10,259 nucleotides of DNA from assembly GCA_946803715.1 (NCBI GenBank), contig CAMPET010000113.1:121183-131441 (forward strand), in the 5' to 3' direction. The position numbers were made by a program, and so were the translations under genes. This document shows, piece by piece, positions 8,601 to 10,259 of this stretch (position 1 is its first letter; every line of letters starts with the position of its first letter). The stretch comes from Beroe ovata. Its lineage: Eukaryota > Ctenophora > Nuda > Beroida > Beroidae. The notes beneath the pieces were generated by a model that saw only the letters and a program-made list of their open reading frames with translations, was not told the DNA's origin and made no database searches.

Positions 8601-10122
8601 TTGATATTAGGTTTGAATTCTTGTTTATTAAGTCTGCAGCTTATGATAGGGTGTCACTTAAACTATGCCAATAATGACCGTTTTAATTATAATTTGGATT
8701 AATTACCAACATTTAATGACAAGTTATAGTCTGTAATTCCAATGATCATCAGGTGGTCTACAATACCTCACCTCCCCTCTCTATTTCAGTGGCAGCCCGA
8801 TTCAAGGACGGTGGCAAGCCGGTGGACACAAAGATACAGATAGGTTACTCCAACCTCCTACTACCCTGTGCAGGAGAAGGTAGCCCAGCTCCTGTTGCCA
8901 AGTGGGAGAGGATAGGATCACCCTTACCTGAGGTAGGTGACACTCGCGCGATAAACTGTGTGTATGTGTGTGTGTGTGTGTGTNGTGCAGGAGAAGGTAG
9001 CCCAGCTCCTGTTGCCAAGTGGGAGAGGATAGGATCGCCCTTACCTGAGGTAGCTGACACTCGCGCGCTAATCTGTGTGTGTGTGTGTGTGTACTGTGTG
9101 TTAACTGTTAGAGCCTATCATAGTGCAATATGCCAGCAGTACAATGTGTGGTAAGAACTTCTCAAGGAAAACATGTTAGAGGTTTATGTGGGAGTCGCAG
9201 AGATAAACCCGAGTCAGATGTGAATCCGACTCGAAACTCCGCGGAAAATAGCTCATGCATATCGACAAAATCAAATGAAAGAAGACGTTCGACATATAAG
9301 TAACACATAATTTATGTATACTTGCCCAGTGTACTTATATGACTATGTAATTTGTGCTCTTCGATTCGGTCCACTGATCAATCTTCACACTGCTACCGTT
9401 ATTGAACTTGAAGATGGATTCATAGAAAAAAGCTATACAAAATCAGAACTACAAAAACCGAGCTGACACTGAGACACTCTATACCTACATGAGATGCGTT
9501 TATTAACATACCTTATCACCTCATTCAGTGTAGAGTTTTCGATGTTTCCCGTTTATATTTTTCGATGTTTCCCGTTTATATTTTTTAGGTCAGTTTATGA
9601 GAATTTCCTAACATCAAAGGACAAGCTTATCTTAATAATAATTAGAACGGTTCAAATAAGGAAGCTCACGCAGAGTTCATGATACAACAGCTACAGCAAC
9701 TTTTGCCGGTGTCGATGCAACCAATTGAATAAAGCAACAATAAGACGACAATAAGACGACAATAAGACAACAATAACGCAACAATATGACAATAATAACG
9801 CAACAAGCGAGTGAGAATGAGATGTAGACAACAAGGCGCGACAATAATAACGGGTTCCATATCCTGCATTTATGTTTTACGTTATTTAACTCAAGGATCC
9901 CATAATTTTTTGATTTTCGTATGCAAGTGATGACTGATGACACAAATCACTCATCATGATGCTGATGACACACCCCATGCCAGGGCTCCATGGTGATGGA
10001 GGACGGTACACTGAAGCTGATCCGGGTCATGGCTATAGATGCGGGGGAGTACAAGTGTACAATTTCCAACCAGGAGGGCTCGGTGGAGGCTACCATTACC
10101 CTACTCGTGGAAAACAATGCCG
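2592..10122 (+). CDS. Partial sema-PSI-Ig-Ig extracellular protein gene (7 exons seen)
   Basis: This entry covers the whole gene; its exons are listed separately. Joined exons: 2592-2665, 2970-3085, 3483-3611, 3741-3841, 4015-4161, 8790-8932, 9984-10122. Each intron has GT and AG ends, and the phases match at every junction (0, 2, 2, 1, 1, 0). Together they encode about 282 residues: the end of a sema-type propeller, an eight-cysteine PSI domain, then two I-set Ig domains. Sema domains are ligand or receptor modules at the cell surface, used in axon guidance, cell migration and adhesion; by that family logic this product is extracellular. The missing N-terminus should hold a signal peptide and most of the propeller. 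Downstream exons may encode more Ig domains, a membrane anchor or a cytoplasmic domain. It could be a semaphorin, a plexin/MET relative or an unusual lineage-specific receptor; the visible part does not decide. The 4.6-kb intron holds a GPCR gene on the other strand. Confidence 0.8.
2970..3085 (+). CDS. Exon: last sema strand and start of PSI domain
   Basis: The acceptor CTTGTCTCAG ends at 2969 and the donor GTGAGT starts at 3086 (phase 2). The frame reads GHGEILSIVQ, then DNVYALSSTSVTMIPPDFDC, then SKPTTC. The pattern (L/V)Y.(L/V)(T/S)...V..(V/I)P...C....TC is the classic junction between the last sema blade and the PSI domain in semaphorins, plexins and MET-type receptors. The exon supplies the first two PSI cysteines (spacing C-5-C), and the split codon CA+A gives the glutamine that precedes the third. 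An antisense open frame at 2893-3081 is a shadow. Confidence 0.8.
3483..3611 (+). CDS. Exon: PSI (plexin-repeat) domain core
   Basis: The acceptor TTATTACTCCCAG ends at 3482, the donor GTAAGT starts at 3612, and the exon is phase 2 at both ends (129 bases). The frame reads ECVSNYYPMCGWCHSPDSW, then SCTPTHACKHNW and ISPLNTCENPP. Together with the previous exon the cysteines are spaced C-5-C-2-C-7-C-2-C-7-C-5-C-10-C, eight in all, with CGWC in the centre and a tryptophan between the last two. This fits the PSI fold of plexins, MET and integrins; semaphorin PSI domains usually have CGWD or CAWD. PSI is a small disulfide-rich wedge that positions the next domain against the sema propeller. The upstream in-frame reading before 3483 crosses plausible intron sequence, so the acceptor at 3481-3482, with the best pyrimidine tract, was taken as the start. 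Confidence 0.85.
3741..3841 (+). CDS. Exon: first half of Ig domain 1
   Basis: A (CT)n pyrimidine tract and CAG end at 3740; the donor GTCAGT starts at 3842 (phase 1). The split codon AT+G joins it to the PSI exon. The frame reads FTVVPKNETRREEETLLLKC, then AARNNHPFFWTRTG. This is the A-to-C strand half of an I-set Ig fold: a strand with the first disulfide cysteine (LLLKC) and the core tryptophan ten residues later (FFW). NET is a possible N-glycosylation sequon. Reading on past 3841 reaches a stop at 3916, so the donor is needed. Confidence 0.88.
4015..4161 (+). CDS. Exon: second half of Ig domain 1
   Basis: The acceptor CTTGCTCAG ends at 4014; the donor GTTAGT starts at 4162 (phase 1). 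The frame reads GVIPRKSMLIEDDYLMIPGL, then KAEDEGCYQCNMNNTSG and PVVAEACVRVL. The D-E-G-C-Y-Q-C pattern is the hallmark D.G.Y.C of the Ig F strand and supplies the second disulfide cysteine. It is followed by an N..G turn and a G strand ending VRVL. An extra cysteine lies between the D.G and Y positions and another in the G strand (EAC); these could pair with each other or stay free. NNT and NTS are overlapping sequons. Exon and domain end together at a phase-1 intron. Confidence 0.92.
4646..5881 (-). CDS. Orphan class A (rhodopsin-like) GPCR, intronless
   Basis: A complete 411-residue seven-helix receptor. Approximate helices: TM1 33-55 (N47), TM2 61-88 (D73 in ACCD), TM3 97-127, TM4 139-163 (W153), TM5 196-221 (P210), TM6 241-264, TM7 287-312. 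Recognisable class A positions are N1.50, D2.50, R3.50 (R126 in SIIRTINIYLPF), W4.50, P5.50 and NP in TM7 (N306-P307). It departs from the consensus: DRY is I-R-T, the CWxP motif of TM6 is absent, NPxxY reads NPVIL, and no cysteine at the top of TM3 can pair with C196 in loop 2. N189 in loop 2 is a sequon. The serine-rich tail (from 326) ends DTSI, a class I PDZ ligand. The start ATG has A at -3, and an in-frame TAG nine bases upstream (5888-5890) rules out a longer unspliced N-terminus. The ligand is unknown; a chemosensory or peptide role is guesswork. It lies antisense inside an intron of the sema-PSI-Ig gene. Confidence 0.92.
   Translation of the reverse strand: MSTSAATTGYQRATTDWTDTEYYLGHTFNTVIGGIDLWLGLQAIVMNMMVTCFYLKSYKKIVPFMYLLIACCDCVTGLAAILSSTVFLLLDKDLDTALAILAPAYSIFSITFKVSVFLNLSISIIRTINIYLPFYRIHKVHVAIATLVYTAGWTGFLIWEMCQWTEPHHTLLVISIYSPGQYHKLAVYNNTPEKECIRTMLFIGLPYLVPSVMVVVCMVLQLRTILRNRPEKTSNSETQRKITITILMLTALFFVCNTVFISYPITNCLNMEDVLGVRKSNDEYRHDYIIRHVTGVLCPFINAAFNPVILIVRGEALSSFLKRKLFSFSSSYRAEGSSLTSASTRRITQCTSIRNPNYKSRPISMISIVENGGSVDGATTPDLGSSLGSPSMVKPILEDPHQAQESRDTSI
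6513..6552. repeat. 14-bp tandem repeat carrying E-box and AP-1-like motifs
   Basis: Three successive units: TCATGTGATATGAG, TCACGTGATTTGAG and TCACGTGTTCAG. The junctions create TGAGTCACGTG twice (6523-6533 and 6537-6547), which overlaps a TGAGTCA (AP-1-like) site and a CACGTG E-box. It lies about 630 bases upstream of the GPCR start codon on the minus strand. A regulatory role is inference from motifs only. Confidence 0.6.
7118..7189. repeat. 20-22-bp tandem repeat (TTCATGACATGTGTCGTTAG)
   Basis: Three full units: 7118-7137 (20 bases), 7138-7159 (22 bases, with an inserted AG), 7160-7179 (20 bases), then a partial TTCATGTGTG. Each unit contains the small palindromes TCATGA and ACATGT. It is non-coding, within the large intron. 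Confidence 0.9.
7941..7995. repeat. AAC-rich simple repeat
   Basis: Imperfect AAC/ACA trinucleotide runs (ACAACAACAAAA, ATAACAACAATAACAACAC) immediately upstream of an open frame at 8006. It is simple-sequence DNA without further structure. Confidence 0.6.
8169..8198. repeat. Perfect 15-bp tandem duplication
   Basis: GCGGCATCATCTGCA occurs twice in direct tandem (8169-8183, 8184-8198). Its 15-base length keeps the frame of the open reading frame at 8006-8257, where it gives a five-residue repeat (CGIIC SGIIC). Confidence 0.9.
8361..8397. repeat. Short direct repeat (GTTAAAACACGACAA)
   Basis: TGTTAAAACACGACAA at 8361-8376 and TTGTAAAACACGACAA at 8382-8397 share a 12-base core (AAAACACGACAA) and lie 21 bases apart. 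Intronic, without known role. Confidence 0.6.
8790..8932 (+). CDS. Exon: first half of Ig domain 2
   Basis: The acceptor CTCTCTATTTCAG ends at 8789 and two bases complete a phase-1 codon. The donor GTAGGT starts at 8933 (phase 0). The frame reads VAARFKDGGKPVDTKIQIGY, then SNLLLPCAGEGSPAPVAKW and ERIGSPLPE. The B-strand cysteine (LLLPC), the G.P.P turn and the core tryptophan twelve residues later (KW.R.GSPLP) are typical of I-set Ig domains in cell-adhesion and guidance proteins. The 3' half of this exon and the start of the intron reappear almost unchanged 117 bases downstream. Confidence 0.92.
8868..9073. repeat. Near-identical 89-bp direct duplication around a TG tract with n
   Basis: Bases 8868-8956 are repeated at 8985-9073 with an exact offset of 117 and four substitutions (8920 A/G, 8937 G/C, 8951 A/C, 8955 A/T). 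The copies include the 3' half of the Ig exon, the donor and the start of the TG run. A (TG)n tract with a single n at 8984 lies between them, and a second TG run follows (9073-9093). The only coding difference is synonymous (TCA/TCG). The second copy has a weakened donor, GTAGCT. It is either two alleles left side by side at an unresolved contig join, or a recent partial exon duplication. Confidence 0.9.
9211..9232. repeat. Hairpin-forming inverted repeat
   Basis: GAGTCAGAT and ATCCGACTC pair over nine positions with one mismatch around the loop GTGA; flanking GGAGT (9191-9195) and ACTCC (9236-9240) could extend it after an interior loop. It does not show tRNA features, and no RNA family is recognised. 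Confidence 0.4.
9540..9586. repeat. 23-bp perfect tandem duplication
   Basis: The unit starting CGATGTTTCCCGTTTATA and ending in a T-run occurs at 9540-9562 and 9563-9585. AT-rich intronic sequence. Confidence 0.9.
9735..9806. repeat. 11-bp minisatellite (ACAATAAGACG)
   Basis: ACAATAAGACG at 9737-9747 and 9748-9758, then ACAATAAGACA, ACAATAACGCA and more degenerate ACAATA units to about 9806. The asymmetric A/C-rich strand produces spurious leucine-rich open frames on the minus strand. Confidence 0.85.
9984..10122 (+). CDS. Exon: second half of Ig domain 2
   Basis: The acceptor CCCCATGCCAG ends at 9983 (phase 0); the donor is GTAAGT at 10123 (phase 1). The frame reads GSMVMEDGTLKLIRVMAI, then DAGEYKCTISNQEGSV and EATITLLVENNA. 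DGTL.(L/I).(R/N)V...DAGEY.C...N..G is a near-canonical I-set E-F-G strand run with the second disulfide cysteine. The domain and exon end together at a phase-1 donor, so Ig 2 as a whole is a 1-1 module. The strong GTAAGT shows that the gene continues past the window. Confidence 0.94.
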
Positions 10123-10138
10123 GTAAGTTCCACTCGAA

Positions 10139-10259
10139 AACCCTCCCTCCCTCCCTAGCTCCCCCTTCCCTAGCTCCCCCTTCCTCACTAACCCACATGC
10201 CCAAGCTCCCCCTTCTCTTACTAACTCACCCCCAGCTCCCCCTCCCTCACTCACTCACC
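10139..10259. repeat. C/T-rich imperfect repeat at the start of the next intron
   Basis: A nearly pure pyrimidine stretch made of CCTCCCTC and TAGCTCCCCCTTCC-like units, running from 16 bases inside the intron to the window end. It is an intronic polypyrimidine minisatellite; the A bases fall mostly in AGCTCC and ACTCAC interruptions. Confidence 0.8.

Larger units (their letters stand above)
4162..8789 (+). other. 4.6-kb phase-1 intron between Ig domains, hosts an antisense gene
   Basis: The donor is GTTAGT at 4162 and the acceptor is CTCTCTATTTCAG ending at 8789. The flanking exons both fit phase 1 and join to read VRVL-V-AARF. The other introns seen are 129-1051 bases long, so this one is about four times longer than the next. 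It holds the intronless GPCR (4646-5881, minus strand). Between 4162 and 4645 I see nothing but AT-rich DNA, with no clear polyadenylation hexamer for the minus-strand gene. From 5891 on there are only short repeats and motif clusters, listed separately, and no coding region that can be supported. Confidence 0.8.
5891..8789. other. Intronic stretch upstream of the GPCR, no supported gene
   Basis: This is about 2.9 kb of intron for the plus-strand gene and 5' flank for the minus-strand GPCR. Open frames at 7264-7575 (+) and 7338-7538 (-) overlap each other and show no domain. One at 8006-8257 (+) has a good start context but no recognisable family. Any promoter for the GPCR should lie near its start in this stretch; no TATA box could be assigned with confidence. 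The most structured parts are the 14-bp repeat at 6513-6552 and the 20-22-bp repeat at 7118-7189. Confidence 0.5.
8933..9983 (+). other. Phase-0 intron splitting Ig domain 2
   Basis: The donor is GTAGGT and the acceptor is CCCCATGCCAG. It contains the duplicated exon fragment and two TG runs near its 5' end, a hairpin at 9211-9232, and two further tandem repeats listed separately. Open frames on the minus strand around 9666-9943 are hydrophobic translations of the ACAATAAGACG repeat, not genes. Confidence 0.8.

Noticed and set aside
9191-9240. Possible tRNA-like or structured RNA around the GAGTC...GACTC hairpin
   Set aside because: Only one short stem with a mismatch and a weak outer helix; no anticodon arm, T-loop sequence or known RNA family pattern.
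9666-9943. Hydrophobic, leucine-rich minus-strand frames resembling membrane segments
   Set aside because: The hydrophobic stretch is the translation of the ACAATAAGACG minisatellite on the opposite strand, a repeat artefact.
9947-10204. 85-codon minus-strand frame
   Set aside because: It is antisense to the Ig exon at 9984-10122 and extends into the C/T-rich repeat (glycine/glutamate-rich N-terminus).

Overview
The window looks like nuclear genomic DNA from an invertebrate animal. Its coding sequence is cut into short exons with GT...AG introns and matching reading phases. Long non-coding stretches carry TG/CTGTG microsatellites, and a divergent rhodopsin-class GPCR is present. There are no bacterial operons, Shine-Dalgarno sites or phage genes. 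The phylum cannot be fixed from the sequence. The GPCR style (RTI.I.LPF after TM3, NPVIL in TM7) recalls the large orphan receptor sets of lancelets, molluscs, brachiopods and cnidarians, but that is an impression from family knowledge.

Two genes can be supported. The first lies on the plus strand and is a partial, multi-exon gene for a secreted or membrane-anchored extracellular protein. Seven exons were assembled by hand: 2592-2665, 2970-3085, 3483-3611, 3741-3841, 4015-4161, 8790-8932 and 9984-10122. All six junctions keep one frame (intron phases 0, 2, 2, 1, 1, 0). The exons encode the last part of a sema-like beta-propeller, a PSI (plexin-repeat) domain with eight cysteines and a CGWC core, and two I-set immunoglobulin domains. 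The gene continues beyond both ends: the N-terminal part of the sema domain must be upstream, and the last donor (10123) points to more exons downstream. By domain order it belongs with the semaphorin/plexin group. The eight-cysteine CGWC PSI is plexin/MET-like, while the Ig domains that follow are semaphorin-like.

The second gene is an intronless class A GPCR of 411 residues on the minus strand (5881-4646). It sits wholly inside the 4.6-kb intron that separates the two Ig domains, so it is a nested, antisense gene.

The rest is intron or upstream DNA. 1-2369 has no exon I can recognise. 2370-2570 is a long imperfect (TG/CTGTG) microsatellite with one undetermined base (n) ending 21 bases before a splice acceptor. 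5891-8789 is intron carrying short tandem repeats and E-box/AP-1-like motifs. 8933-9983 is an intron that begins with a near-identical second copy of the 3' half of the preceding Ig exon across another TG run with an n. This is most likely an assembly artefact but could be a real partial exon duplication. The window ends in a C/T-rich repeat just inside the next intron.
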